Below are positions 34,124 to 42,986 of a DNA stretch of 64,000 bases, piece by piece. The DNA is from Bacteroidota bacterium (GTDB lineage Bacteria; Bacteroidota; Bacteroidia; Chitinophagales; Chitinophagaceae). The position numbers and the translations under genes were made by a program. Positions within the stretch are counted from its first letter, which is position 1, and each line of letters begins with the position of its first letter. The notes beneath the pieces were generated by a model, which was given only the letters and a program-made list of their open reading frames with translations, was not told where the DNA came from and searched no databases. The stretch lies in the NCBI GenBank assembly GCA_005884665.1, contig VBAT01000013.1:124898-188897 (forward strand), given 5' to 3'.

Positions 34124-35121
34124 CTCTTTTCTGGCAAGATATAGCCAGCCAAATTTTCCAATATCCGTTTTCCTTTCGACGGCTCGTTCTGAGTTTTTTT
34201 AAGAACGTTTAACACCGTCTCTGGATTTAGGTTAGTTAAAATTCCTTTTTTACTCCTTACACAAAAAACGCCTGTTATCCATTGCGACAGAATATCATTT
34301 GTTTTCACTTCTATTTTTTCATTATATCGAAGTCTTTTAAAAAATTCTGCCAAGGCGTTGACATTGCCATTAAAACATAAACCATTAACATTCTCTCCTT
34401 TCACAATTGCCTTGAATAATATGTCGTGTTGTTGCTCGGAAAAATAACGTTGTAAGTTTTCATATAAAATAGTTGAAAACTGTGCATTCATTGTAATTAT
34501 TCTAACCTCTGGTGCTGTCTTTTTTTCCTCACCAGAATACGCCTTATCAATCATGAATTGCCTATTCCGTTCTACCCAATTCATTATTTTTTCCAGCCGA
34601 ACATGTTCATTTGCGCTTACCATTCGCTCTACGTGGTCATAAACCACATATTCAATCAGCTCATTAAAGTGATCTTTGTCAGCAACGTCATTTCCCAAAT
34701 AACGCACGCATTGATACGATAATAGGGCTTCTATTTTATAGACATCAATCAAAAGCAATTTCCACGCTAAGTACTCAGCATATATGTTTTCAGATGAAGG
34801 AAGAATGTACTTGCGATTTTTTCTATTTTCTGTCAAATCAATTCCCTTTTTTGCCATATCGTTGACAAAAGACTCTTCCTTCTCTTTGATCGAACGAAGC
34901 ATCATAAAATATATGCTTGCTACTTCCATTTCCTCTTCTTCATTGTGCTGACGAAGTGTAGTATATTTTGCCTCCTCTTCTTCATTTTGCCGATGAAGTA
35001 TCTTATGTCCTGCCTCATCTATGATGTGAAAAACATCGATATCATAAACATGTCTACTTGGCGGGAGTTTCCAGATTTTTCTTTTTAATTTTCCACGATC
35101 AAATTCCTCATCTGTACTCAT
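34057..35121 (-). CDS. Island-associated hypothetical protein (RteC-like C-terminal region)
   Basis: A 354-residue protein coupled by a four-base overlap to the integrase gene upstream. The N-terminus is charged and helical, with acidic clusters NEEEEA and NEEEEM. The C-terminal part ([17 protein letters not shown], then [12 protein letters not shown] and [13 protein letters not shown]) resembles the C-terminal domain of RteC-type and similar proteins of Bacteroidota conjugative elements, which regulate excision. That likeness is by pattern only. The last residues belong to a tandemly duplicated stretch. Confidence 0.5.
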   Translation of the reverse strand: MSTDEEFDRGKLKRKIWKLPPSRHVYDIDVFHIIDEAGHKILHRQNEEEEAKYTTLRQHNEEEEMEVASIYFMMLRSIKEKEESFVNDMAKKGIDLTENRKNRKYILPSSENIYAEYLAWKLLLIDVYKIEALLSYQCVRYLGNDVADKDHFNELIEYVVYDHVERMVSANEHVRLEKIMNWVERNRQFMIDKAYSGEEKKTAPEVRIITMNAQFSTILYENLQRYFSEQQHDILFKAIVKGENVNGLCFNGNVNALAEFFKRLRYNEKIEVKTNDILSQWITGVFCVRSKKGILTNLNPETVLNVLKKTQNEPSKGKRILENLAGYILPEKRTVKEPEDKSSTPALPPGKSQL

Positions 35122-36239
35122 AGGTTAATGTTAATTAGGTTAGCAGCATTAATTTTCTTTTCATTTAAAGTTTTAGCGTAAATCATAGTCGTTTTGATAT
35201 GTTTATGTCCCAGCATTGTTTGCACAGTACTAATATCAGCGCCGTTATTCAACAAAACGGTAGCATATGTATGGCGAAAATTGTGCAACGTGATTCTTTT
35301 GTTTATCCCTGCTTTTAAAATCCATCTTTTTAACTTGCCGTTATTGCCATCAGAGTATTTTAGACCACGGAATACTTCTTCTTGGGGGCTGCCTGATTCG
35401 CCAAGTACCTGTACTGCCGTATTGCTTATCGGATGAAGAATTACCTGTTTTGTTTTTTGTTGAATAATATGCAAAAAATAACCTTGGTCATTAGTATGTT
35501 GGATGTCATTCCACCGCAACCCTTTCATATCCGACCAGCGTAATCCGGTTAACGCGGAAAATAATGAAGCAGTTTTCAATAATTCAAGTTCGCAGGCTGT
35601 ATCTGATAATTTTTGTAACTCCTCTGTTGTTAAGAATTCTCTTTTTGTCTCTTTTTGATGAATTCCTTTTACATGCTTTAGCGGATCCTCTTTGATATAC
35701 TTTGAATCGAAAGCGGTCGAAACTCCTGTACAGAATTTATTAAAATAACTTAACGCTGAATTCTGAGACAGTTTTAATCCTTTGCTTTTTTTCAGCATAT
35801 CTGCGGTTAACAGATAATTCTTAAACCTGTTACAAAAATCTTCTGTTATATCACCCATCTTACATATGCCACCTGTAAATGCAGTCAGATAATTTAACGC
35901 ACTAATCCAATTATTGAAGTTTCCCTTGCTTTGGATACGATATTGGGCGAGTTGTTTGAAATATTCGAGAAAATCTCTTTTCTCATTCACCGGATTAAAC
36001 GTACCCTCTATCTCGTACAAAATCTCTTTTTCCCTTTTCAAAAGGACCTCTTTAGCAAAATGAAGGATTTCTTTATTACTTCTCTTTTCATCATCATCCT
36101 TTGGCTTCGCATAGAGGTACTTTTTAAGAAATTCCCGGCGCGTAAATGATCCATCCCCTTTATTGATCGGCGGATAGTAATCGAGATACAAACTTATTTT
36201 CCCATTGTTTAGTGTTTTTTTTCTTAAATGAACTCCCAT
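35118..36239 (-). CDS. int: Tyrosine site-specific recombinase (island integrase)
   Basis: A 373-residue phage-type integrase. A SAM-like core-binding domain (residues about 100-190) precedes the catalytic domain with the Arg in [24 protein letters not shown] (His-x-x-Arg), LGHKHIKTT (second His) and the Tyr nucleophile in [12 protein letters not shown]. All catalytic residues are present. The gene is 587 bases from the mnmE stop, next to the right attachment site, and is transcribed away from it, as expected for an island that targets the mnmE 3' end. It overlaps the next gene by four bases. Confidence 0.93.
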   Translation of the reverse strand: MGVHLRKKTLNNGKISLYLDYYPPINKGDGSFTRREFLKKYLYAKPKDDDEKRSNKEILHFAKEVLLKREKEILYEIEGTFNPVNEKRDFLEYFKQLAQYRIQSKGNFNNWISALNYLTAFTGGICKMGDITEDFCNRFKNYLLTADMLKKSKGLKLSQNSALSYFNKFCTGVSTAFDSKYIKEDPLKHVKGIHQKETKREFLTTEELQKLSDTACELELLKTASLFSALTGLRWSDMKGLRWNDIQHTNDQGYFLHIIQQKTKQVILHPISNTAVQVLGESGSPQEEVFRGLKYSDGNNGKLKRWILKAGINKRITLHNFRHTYATVLLNNGADISTVQTMLGHKHIKTTMIYAKTLNEKKINAANLININL

Positions 36240-36244
36240 AAAAT

Positions 36245-36598
36245 TTATTTTAAAAGGTTATCAATTATTTTTCGTTGAATAATTATTCTGCCACCAAGAT
36301 TTGAAGGCTTGATCAGTTTTTTCTTAATATACCTATGCAGGCTCATCCTGCTAATGCCAAGGAGGATGCACGTTTCTTTAATGCTCAGGTATTCCTTAGC
36401 CTGAATAATGTTTAGATCGATTCCCGAAGACTTTTGATACTCGTTCTCTTGTGCGGCTATGATCTTACTGTGGCGTTTATTGGCTTTATATGCTTTCCTG
36501 GCGCAGTGGAGCGAACAGAATTTAGTAACCGTTGTCTTTGCAATAAAGCCCTCATTGCAGTGCTGGCAAATTTTAGGTATTTGAATATTACTACTCAT
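36245..36598 (-). CDS. Excisionase-like HTH protein with N-terminal zinc finger
   Basis: A 117-residue protein immediately upstream of the integrase gene (five-base gap). Residues 10-40 form a Cys-rich zinc finger (CQHCNEGF, then KFCSLHC). Residues 65-115 form a MerR/HTH_17-type winged helix ([22 protein letters not shown] and a short wing). Such proteins commonly act as excisionases or as regulators of the neighbouring integrase. The inverted repeat at 36669-36692, just upstream, is a natural binding-site candidate. Confidence 0.72.
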   Translation of the reverse strand: MSSNIQIPKICQHCNEGFIAKTTVTKFCSLHCARKAYKANKRHSKIIAAQENEYQKSSGIDLNIIQAKEYLSIKETCILLGISRMSLHRYIKKKLIKPSNLGGRIIIQRKIIDNLLK

Positions 36599-36625
36599 AA
36601 CTGCATGTAACTTTTTGTAACTTAT

Positions 36626-36704
36626 TGTACCAACTTGTATAAGAGGTTAGCCACAAAATAGAATTATTTGTACCTCGACCGCACGAGGTACACTAAAAGT
36701 ACAA
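36626..36704. promoter_or_regulatory. GTAC-type repeats and 9-bp inverted repeat near the right att site
   Basis: TGTACC occurs at 36626 and 36669, GGTACA at 36687 and GTACAA at 36699. TGTACCTCG (36669-36677) and CGAGGTACA (36684-36692) form a perfect 9-bp inverted repeat with a six-base centre. The GTACA words match those at the left ends (7624-7652, 5251-5267). I read them as arm sites for the integrase or operators for the excisionase-like protein; the integrase promoter probably lies here too. Confidence 0.5.
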
Positions 36705-36825
36705 TTATAATTAGATTATATAGGAAAAGATGAGAATAAAAATTATTAAAATAATAGTGTAAATTATTGATTTATAACATTTAGTGAGATTAAGTCCGAT
36801 TGACTGAGATTTTGTCGTATGGGGG

Positions 36826-36843
36826 CTACTTTCCAATACAAAA
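36826..36843 (-). other. Right attachment site within the mnmE 3' end
   Basis: The last six codons of mnmE, TTT TGT ATT GGA AAG TAG (F-C-I-G-K-stop), are the partner of the 7578 and 5193 copies. The 228 bases between the excisionase-like gene and this site are island sequence, A/T-rich, with arm-like repeats. Insertion here leaves the mnmE coding sequence intact, as in SGI1-type integration. Confidence 0.7.
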
Positions 36844-38205
36844 CTTACTAAAAATATAATCCAACGTATCATCATTCGTCACTTCACCCGTGATCTCTCC
36901 GAGGTAATAAAGACAGCGGCGGATATCTAATGCAAGAAGGTCGCCGGGAAGCTTGTTGTCCATTCCTGTTTTTATATCGGCAAGGGATTTCTCCACTTCT
37001 TTTAAAGCGTGATAATGTCTTGCGTTAGTGATGATCGTGTTTTCGGTTTGTACCTGGCCTCGAAGCACAGTATCGGCCATTCGTACTTTTAATAGTTCCG
37101 TATGCAATCCCAGTTTAGCTGAAATGAAAACGATCTTGTCCTCCTCGCCAAATTTGTGTTGGGCCTCCTGCTCACCCATTTGATCTATCTTATTGCCCAC
37201 CAGCAAAAAATTGACATTTTGTTTTTGGATATCCGACCTCATACTTCTTACTTCATCCTTCTTATCATTCACATCAAATAAGAAGAGCACCAGGTCCGCG
37301 TTCTTCATTTTATCCAGGCTCCGGGACATGCCGGCGGTTTCGATTACATCACCTGAATGCTGGCGGATGCCGGCCGTATCGATGAGACGGAATAAAATCC
37401 CATCGATATTGATGACTTCTTCAATGGTGTCGCGGGTCGTGCCGGGGATCTCGCTAACGATCGCCCTGTCTTCGTTTAGTAAGACATTCAGCAAAGTTGA
37501 TTTACCTGCATTGGGCTTGCCGATGATGGCTACGCTGACTCCATTCTTTATCACGTTACCCAACCCAAACGAAGTGATCAGTTGTGACACCGTCAACTGG
37601 ATCTCGTTGATCAATTCATAAAACTGAGTACGGTCGGCAAACTCAACATCTTCCTGCGAGAAATCAAGTTCCAGTTCTATCAAAGCGGAAAAACGGATCA
37701 ACCTTTCGCGGAGTTCCTTCAACCGTGCTGAAAAACCGCCACGGATGGTGTGTAGCGCTGTTTTGTGAGAGGCCGCGGTATTGCTGGCTATCAGGTCCGC
37801 GACGGCTTCGGCCTGCGCAAGGTCGAGCTTGCCATTCAAAAAAGCACGTTGTGTAAACTCACCGGGTTTCGCCAACCGGGCTCCTCTTTTGATACAGGCT
37901 TCAATGATACGCTGGTGAATAAAAGGAGATCCATGGCAACTGATCTCGATCACATCTTCTCCTGTGTATGACTTCGGTCCTTTAAATATTGAAACAACTG
38001 CTTCATCCAGTACGGTCGTCCTATCCTTTAAAAAGCCGACATGGAGGGTGTGCGAGAGTTGTTGCGATAGATCTTTTGAAGGAAATAAATCATCGGCAAT
38101 GGTGATCGCTTTTTTACCGCTCAGCCGTATCACACCGATGGCTCCGATGCCCGGAGGTGTGGCCAGCGCCACGATCGTATCATCCCAGTCTGCGAGCTTG
38201 CTCAT
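36826..38205 (-). CDS. mnmE: tRNA uridine-5-carboxymethylaminomethyl GTPase MnmE (TrmE)
   Basis: MnmE of 459 residues, normal length. With MnmG it modifies the wobble uridine of certain tRNAs. The N-terminal tetrahydrofolate-binding domain starts DTIVALATPPGIGAIGVIRLSG; the G domain has GKPNAGKST (G1), DTAG (G3) and NKID (G4); the C-terminal helical domain ends with the conserved FCIGK, whose Cys is typical. Its 3' end is the presumed island insertion site. It starts at 38205 and lies downstream of the tonB gene's terminator, so it has its own promoter in the 41-base gap or upstream. Confidence 0.97.
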   Translation of the reverse strand: MSKLADWDDTIVALATPPGIGAIGVIRLSGKKAITIADDLFPSKDLSQQLSHTLHVGFLKDRTTVLDEAVVSIFKGPKSYTGEDVIEISCHGSPFIHQRIIEACIKRGARLAKPGEFTQRAFLNGKLDLAQAEAVADLIASNTAASHKTALHTIRGGFSARLKELRERLIRFSALIELELDFSQEDVEFADRTQFYELINEIQLTVSQLITSFGLGNVIKNGVSVAIIGKPNAGKSTLLNVLLNEDRAIVSEIPGTTRDTIEEVINIDGILFRLIDTAGIRQHSGDVIETAGMSRSLDKMKNADLVLFLFDVNDKKDEVRSMRSDIQKQNVNFLLVGNKIDQMGEQEAQHKFGEEDKIVFISAKLGLHTELLKVRMADTVLRGQVQTENTIITNARHYHALKEVEKSLADIKTGMDNKLPGDLLALDIRRCLYYLGEITGEVTNDDTLDYIFSKFCIGK

Positions 38206-38246
38206 TACCGGTCAAAAATAGATTGATTGGCCAATTGAAAATAAAA

Positions 38247-38266
38247 AATCCCGCATGTGCGGGATT
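38247..38266 (-). terminator. Intrinsic terminator after tonB
   Basis: A perfect 20-base palindrome (nine-base stem AATCCCGCA with a two-base centre) begins 25 bases past the tonB stop on the minus strand and is followed there by TTTTTTATTTTC. This is a standard intrinsic terminator closing the exbB-exbD-exbD-tonB unit. Confidence 0.85.
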
Positions 38267-38291
38267 GAATATGTTACTGAGATTTTGATAA

Positions 38292-39113
38292 TTATTCAGC
38301 CTGTACCTGGAAAGTAATCGGCTGCTTGCGATAGGCATTTACCTGGCGGCCATTTTGTACTGCCGGAACCCAGGCTGGTCCTTTCTTAATTACACGGATC
38401 GCTTCTGCTTCCATGCCATAACCGTGATTGGTCAGGGCCTTTACATCACTAATGCTACCGTCCTTGCTTACCACGAATTGCACATATACAGTATAGGTAC
38501 CTTCGGGAGCTCCGTTATCAACCGGTGTGTTGGGGTTCAGATTCCTTTCGAGATATTTTTTCCAGGCGCCCTCACCGCCTTTGAAAGAAGCTTCAATCTC
38601 CACTTTTTCAAAGATCTTGTTCTCGTCTTCTTTCTTTTCTTCGATGATTTGCTTGCCCTCGTCTATGGCGACCGGGGTTACAATCCCTTCATCTTTTACA
38701 CCTTCCTGGTTAGTCACGTCGATCTTGGTCTCTTTTAATTCCTTCTGTTCCGGAGGCGGTTCCTGCACCTGTTTGTCTTCTACGATCTTGGGAGGCGTGA
38801 ACTTAGCCATTTCGATCTTTGGAGGATCTGGTGGCTTTGGCGGAGGCGGCGGTGGCGGCTCAGGCTTTTCTTCATCCTGTTTGATATCCTGGATTGTCAC
38901 CTCCTTAATATTTATTTTGTCGCTGCTGGATTCTACCTTGCTGACAATAAACGAGGCCAGCAGGGCCAGCACAGCAACGGAGGCTGCGATAATAAGCGCC
39001 TTGATAACCCGCTTGTTATAGGTTTTCCGCAGCTCATAGGCCCCATATTCCTTATTCCGATCCTCGAAGATCAGGTCCAGGACATCGGCCGATAATATTT
39101 TGTTGGCTTCCAT
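38292..39113 (-). CDS. tonB: TonB-family energy transducer
   Basis: A 273-residue TonB-type protein. A cytoplasmic N-terminus with NKEYGAYELRKTYNK (common in Bacteroidota TonB) leads to one membrane helix (about residues 36-56), then a periplasmic Pro-rich spacer (EKPEPPPPPPPKPPDPP) and an acidic, Lys-rich stretch, and a C-terminal TonB domain (YTVYVQFVVSKDGSISDVKAL). It couples the ExbB/ExbD proton motor to outer-membrane transporters. It is the last gene of the leftward exb-ton group, 59 bases after the nearer exbD. Confidence 0.93.
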   Translation of the reverse strand: MEANKILSADVLDLIFEDRNKEYGAYELRKTYNKRVIKALIIAASVAVLALLASFIVSKVESSSDKINIKEVTIQDIKQDEEKPEPPPPPPPKPPDPPKIEMAKFTPPKIVEDKQVQEPPPEQKELKETKIDVTNQEGVKDEGIVTPVAIDEGKQIIEEKKEDENKIFEKVEIEASFKGGEGAWKKYLERNLNPNTPVDNGAPEGTYTVYVQFVVSKDGSISDVKALTNHGYGMEAEAIRVIKKGPAWVPAVQNGRQVNAYRKQPITFQVQAE

Positions 39114-39172
39114 TAGTTTAATTATTTAAAATTAGATGCTTTCCGGCATTTATTCCATACCCGTCGGCCAGA

Positions 39173-39799
39173 TTATTTTCCCCCTTCGGTCTTTTTGATC
39201 AGGCCGTCCTCGGTTTCAGAAATCTTGACCATTGCGAACCGCTTTACGGCGTTGATTGTCATTTCGTCCAGGATATCCACCGTGTTTTTATAAGTGGCTT
39301 CCGCGTCGGGCTTGATAACTACCACGAAGTCCCTGTCCAGGTCCGCAGTCTGCCAGTTTGGATCCGGTGGTACTCTGTTTTTAGCTTTTAGCTTTATATC
39401 TTCACATTTATCATCATGAACGTGATTCTTTATCACTTCTTTCTTTTTGTCCTGGATCACCTTGCGGATGTCTTTGAAATTAGATCTTTTAAAGTTTGAT
39501 CCATCTGGAGCCAGCTCACCTTCGTAATAATAAACATTATTGTCTTTACTCAGCATGATGGTCAGCGCCCCTGATTGCTTGATCTTCGTTTCATCTTTCT
39601 TGTCGGTCTCCTTAGGCATGTTGAGGTCCATGGTCGTAGGACTCTTCATGGTAGCCGTAAAGATGAAAAATGTGATAAGCAAAAAACCGAGGTCCACCAT
39701 TGGCGTCATATCCACGCGGGTAGAAAGCTTTTTGGCTTTTTTTACGCCTGGTCCTTTTTTATGACCACTATCACCACCACCACTGTCTATACTTGCCAT
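39173..39799 (-). CDS. exbD: ExbD/TolR-type biopolymer transport protein (copy 1)
   Basis: A 208-residue ExbD. The N-terminal Lys-rich tail is followed by STRVDMTPMVDLGFLLITFF, where the Asp in the membrane helix carries protons. The periplasmic domain contains a long insert (roughly residues 110-145, with VHDDKCEDIK) not usual in short ExbD proteins. It sits between tonB and a second exbD; Bacteroidota often have two ExbD paralogues, whose roles are not clear. Confidence 0.92.
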   Translation of the reverse strand: MASIDSGGGDSGHKKGPGVKKAKKLSTRVDMTPMVDLGFLLITFFIFTATMKSPTTMDLNMPKETDKKDETKIKQSGALTIMLSKDNNVYYYEGELAPDGSNFKRSNFKDIRKVIQDKKKEVIKNHVHDDKCEDIKLKAKNRVPPDPNWQTADLDRDFVVVIKPDAEATYKNTVDILDEMTINAVKRFAMVKISETEDGLIKKTEGGK

Positions 39800-39826
39800 G
39801 TTGATTTGTTTGTCAGTTAAAAAAAC

Positions 39827-40486
39827 TTATTTAATACCCCTGCGCTCTTTGTAAAGATCTGTACCCTCGGGAGCTCCTTCCTGGGATGTTACCAGGTTGT
39901 ACTTAAACTCTTCATTCTTTCTCAAAGCATTGATGATTGCTTCGAAAGTCGGGTATTTAGACTTGTTATCACCCTTTACAAGGTAGAGCAGTTTTTGTCC
40001 CGCGAAAGCCTTCTTTACAGAGGCAATCCACCATACCAGTTCGTTATTCAAAGTGTCCAACACAGGGATACCGGGTTGGGGCTGTTTCTCCTGCTGGTCA
40101 TGGGGCAGATCCAGGAAGCCTCTTAGTTGGTTAAACGGAACGCCAATTATCGGGGCTTTTGTGAAACTTGTCATTTCTGCCGGGGTCAGGTTCAGTGTCC
40201 TGCTCTGGCTAATGTCCGAGATGACATCATTGAGTTTTCCTGTATTTCCCCCCTTCTTCTCGTTGATATTTATAAATACTTTATTGTCTTTATCTACGGT
40301 GATCAACATTGAATTCTCTTCTTTCAGGATATCCGAAGAAACAGAGTTTGGCGTTTCCACCGGAACGGGTTCTGGTGGTTTGAACTGTGTGGCCATGATA
40401 AAAAAGGACAGGATCAGGAATGCCACATCCACGAAGGGTGTCATATCCGTATCCGTACTTTTCTTGGCTACTTTTACATGTGGCAT
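39827..40486 (-). CDS. exbD: ExbD/TolR-type biopolymer transport protein (copy 2)
   Basis: A 219-residue paralogue of the neighbouring ExbD, with the proton-carrying Asp in TDMTPFVDVAFLILSFF. The periplasmic domain is different in sequence (WWIASVKKAF, then KYPTFEAIINALRK). The two exbD genes are 27 bases apart and transcribed with exbB upstream and tonB downstream. Both copies keep the membrane Asp, so both could join the motor. Confidence 0.92.
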   Translation of the reverse strand: MPHVKVAKKSTDTDMTPFVDVAFLILSFFIMATQFKPPEPVPVETPNSVSSDILKEENSMLITVDKDNKVFININEKKGGNTGKLNDVISDISQSRTLNLTPAEMTSFTKAPIIGVPFNQLRGFLDLPHDQQEKQPQPGIPVLDTLNNELVWWIASVKKAFAGQKLLYLVKGDNKSKYPTFEAIINALRKNEEFKYNLVTSQEGAPEGTDLYKERRGIK

Positions 40487-40550
40487 ATCTTACTTCTGTT
40501 TAATTGATTAGATGAATAATCGGCCAAAATCCATACCGCTATTCATTAAA

Positions 40551-41414
40551 TTATTTGTATTGTGAAGCAAAACTTTGAGTCAGGGTAAAACCTGATTCAT
40601 CAATACCATATGTAATGGAATCGATCTTAGTCGTAAACACATTATACATGATCAATGCTACGGCTGAAGTACCGATACCTAATGCTGTGTTATACAAGGC
40701 TTCAGATATACCAACAGCCAGTGAGCTGGAGTCGCCCCCGCTGCCCGATGAACCCAGCGCGGAGAACGATCGGATCATACCCATTACCGTACCGAGAAGG
40801 GCGATCAATGTACCTACTGAAGTGATGGTAGAGAGGAATACGAGATTCTTCTGCAGCATAGGCACTTCCAGCGCAGTCGCTTCTTCCACCTCTTTTTGAA
40901 TGGCAATAACCTTTTGTTCTGTGGACATACCGCCTTCAGTGATCATTTCTTTGTAACGGCGGAGACCTGCTTTCATCACATTGGCTACTGAACCGCGCTG
41001 CCTGTCGCATTCTGATAAAGCAGCGTCTACATTGCGGTTAGCCAGGTGATATTGCACTTTGCGAATAAAATCGGCGATAGAGCCGTTACCCAACGCTTTG
41101 CGGATGGTCAGGAACCTTTCAATCGAAAATACAACCACCATCAGAAACATACCAATCAGGATAGGAACGATGATACCTCCCTGGTAGATACGATGCAACT
41201 GGTCCTGTTCATTCTTTAATCCCTGTTTGTACTCGGGCCAGAACCAGCCTTCTCCCGTCCCTTTATAAGCACTTGGATCTCCCAGTATAAAACGCCAGAT
41301 CAAATAGCCTGCGATGATACAAACAATGGGAGCAATCCACGAAATGGCATTACTGCTTTTTTTAGGTTGAACAGATGTAGCCTTAACTGTTGCAGTTGGT
41401 TTAGTCTCTGCCAT
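40551..41414 (-). CDS. exbB: ExbB/TolQ/MotA-type proton channel protein
   Basis: A 287-residue ExbB. A Bacteroidota-type N-terminal extension with a membrane helix (residues 21-45) precedes the MotA/ExbB domain: a helix near residue 85-105, a cytoplasmic stretch (YHLANRNVDAALSECDRQRG), and two C-terminal helices with LVFLSTITSVGTLIALLGTV and the Thr-rich channel segment. It forms the proton channel with the two ExbD proteins and drives TonB. It is the first gene of the operon. The 200 bases upstream (41415-41616) should hold its promoter; I see no clear terminator of the permease gene beyond. Confidence 0.94.
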   Translation of the reverse strand: MAETKPTATVKATSVQPKKSSNAISWIAPIVCIIAGYLIWRFILGDPSAYKGTGEGWFWPEYKQGLKNEQDQLHRIYQGGIIVPILIGMFLMVVVFSIERFLTIRKALGNGSIADFIRKVQYHLANRNVDAALSECDRQRGSVANVMKAGLRRYKEMITEGGMSTEQKVIAIQKEVEEATALEVPMLQKNLVFLSTITSVGTLIALLGTVMGMIRSFSALGSSGSGGDSSSLAVGISEALYNTALGIGTSAVALIMYNVFTTKIDSITYGIDESGFTLTQSFASQYK

Positions 41415-41616
41415 GATTGAAATTTTTAGTGTTTTTAATTTTTAAATGTTTCTGACAAGTCAATAAAAGCGATGCAATTCTAAGGAAAAAAACATAGAAA
41501 AAAACCGCCTATTTAAGTTTTTTTGCGACAAGGGCTTCAAGTTAAGGATTTTTTCATATGCAGAAGCCGCTGGTAAGAAAATGATGATAAAAATGAAGGT
41601 GCGGAAATGTGGACAC

Positions 41617-42894
41617 TTATTCGTACCGGAGCGCTTCAATCGGGTTTAATCGCCCTGCTTTCCACGCGGGATACAATCCTGCACACAAGCCTACAAGAAA
41701 ACAGAGCAGGATCGCTCCGATCACCCAGTTCCATGGCACAACAAAACCGGTGCCGAATAACAGGGAAGCGACATTGCCAAATGGAACGCCAATCATAATT
41801 CCGAATAATGCGCCAAAAAGACTAATGATGATCGATTCAAGCAAAAATTGCCGGCGCACAAGTTTGCTTTTGCCGCCAATCGCCTTGATGAGTCCCACTT
41901 CTTTTGTTCTTTCCGACACAGACACCAGCATAATATTCATAAGCCCAATAGCGGCCCCGATCAACGTAATAAGCCCGATAACCGTCGCTGAGATCGTTAG
42001 AAATCCCAGGCTGTTCATTGCCTTTTCCGCGATGCTGTCACTCCGGTCAAGGATAAAATTATTCTCTTCGGTAACAGCCAGTTTGCGAATAGCGCGGAAA
42101 GAACCTTCCGCCTCCCCCATTGCCTGGTTCACTTCCCGCATATCCGGTGTCATAATTGCTACGACATATGATCTTTTGCCGGGAAAATTTTTTGCGACAT
42201 TTTTATAACTCGTAATAATGATATTGTCGCGGCTGAACCCAAATGTAGATCCGCGGCTTGCCAGCACTCCCAGGACCCGGAACGGAATATTGTTAACTCT
42301 CACCGTTGAATTTACTGCCCTCTCAATTCCTTCCCTGAATAATTTCTTTGCCACATCGTAGCCCAGCAGGCAGATATTTGCTTCAGTCTCTACATCCATC
42401 CGGTTCATGTTGCGGCCTGCTGCCAGCGAAAAACCATTTAGCAACAGGTAATTTTCATCACCGCCCGACAACATAATGTTAGGACTCGTTTTTCGCTGCT
42501 CATATGCTACGATGCTGTTGCGACCACCAGAAATATAAATTCCCTTAATCGACGGGTACTGGTACATTCTTACGAACAGCTCGGCTTCATCCTTTGTGAT
42601 CATCCTTCCGAGGCTCGATTTTTTTTCCTTACGCTTACCTTTTTTTGAAACCTTGATATCGCTGTTGTCGTTGCCTCCGAAATGAAAATTCCTTTCTTTG
42701 TACCGGACTGTAAATGCATTGGCCCCCATCGTAGAAAAGCTTTCCGAAAATTTCTGGTTCATCGCTTCAATCGCAGTAATGATCCCAATCAGGGCCATGA
42801 TGCCAAAAGCAATGATAGAAATAGTAAGACCTGTGCGAAGCTTGTTGCTTCGAACCGTGCGATAAGCTAACGAAAACACATCAAGGAAGCTCAT
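41617..42894 (-). CDS. MacB/FtsX-type ABC transporter permease
   Basis: A 425-residue permease with one N-terminal membrane helix (about residues 20-43), a large MacB-type periplasmic domain (residues 45-270), and three C-terminal helices forming the FtsX fold (ATVIGLITLIGAAIGLMNIMLVSVSERTKEVGLIKAIG is typical). The family moves lipoproteins, peptides or signals rather than classic substrates. The ATP-binding partner is not adjacent. It lies beyond the nuo terminator, so it is a separate transcription unit from nuo despite the shared strand. Confidence 0.88.
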   Translation of the reverse strand: MSFLDVFSLAYRTVRSNKLRTGLTISIIAFGIMALIGIITAIEAMNQKFSESFSTMGANAFTVRYKERNFHFGGNDNSDIKVSKKGKRKEKKSSLGRMITKDEAELFVRMYQYPSIKGIYISGGRNSIVAYEQRKTSPNIMLSGGDENYLLLNGFSLAAGRNMNRMDVETEANICLLGYDVAKKLFREGIERAVNSTVRVNNIPFRVLGVLASRGSTFGFSRDNIIITSYKNVAKNFPGKRSYVVAIMTPDMREVNQAMGEAEGSFRAIRKLAVTEENNFILDRSDSIAEKAMNSLGFLTISATVIGLITLIGAAIGLMNIMLVSVSERTKEVGLIKAIGGKSKLVRRQFLLESIIISLFGALFGIMIGVPFGNVASLLFGTGFVVPWNWVIGAILLCFLVGLCAGLYPAWKAGRLNPIEALRYE

Positions 42895-42942
42895 GGTAAT
42901 AACCGGGTCTTCTCAAAATTAAAGAAAGAAAACAGCAAGTGT

Positions 42943-42982
42943 GTTACCTGGTCAGGCCACTTGAGTGGCCTGACCAGGTAAC
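42943..42982 (-). terminator. Strong terminator hairpin at the end of the nuo operon
   Basis: A perfect 40-base palindrome (19-base arms starting GTTACCTGG, two-base centre) begins four bases after the nuoN stop on the minus strand and is followed there by a T-rich stretch (CTTGCTGTTTTCTTTC). It should end nuo transcription before the permease gene. The length and perfection of the stem are unusual. Confidence 0.88.
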
Positions 42983-42986
42983 AAAG

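Noticed and set aside
38810..38880. GGCGGAGGCGG-type repeat that could look like a microsatellite
   Set aside because: It encodes the Pro-rich spacer of TonB and is explained by that.
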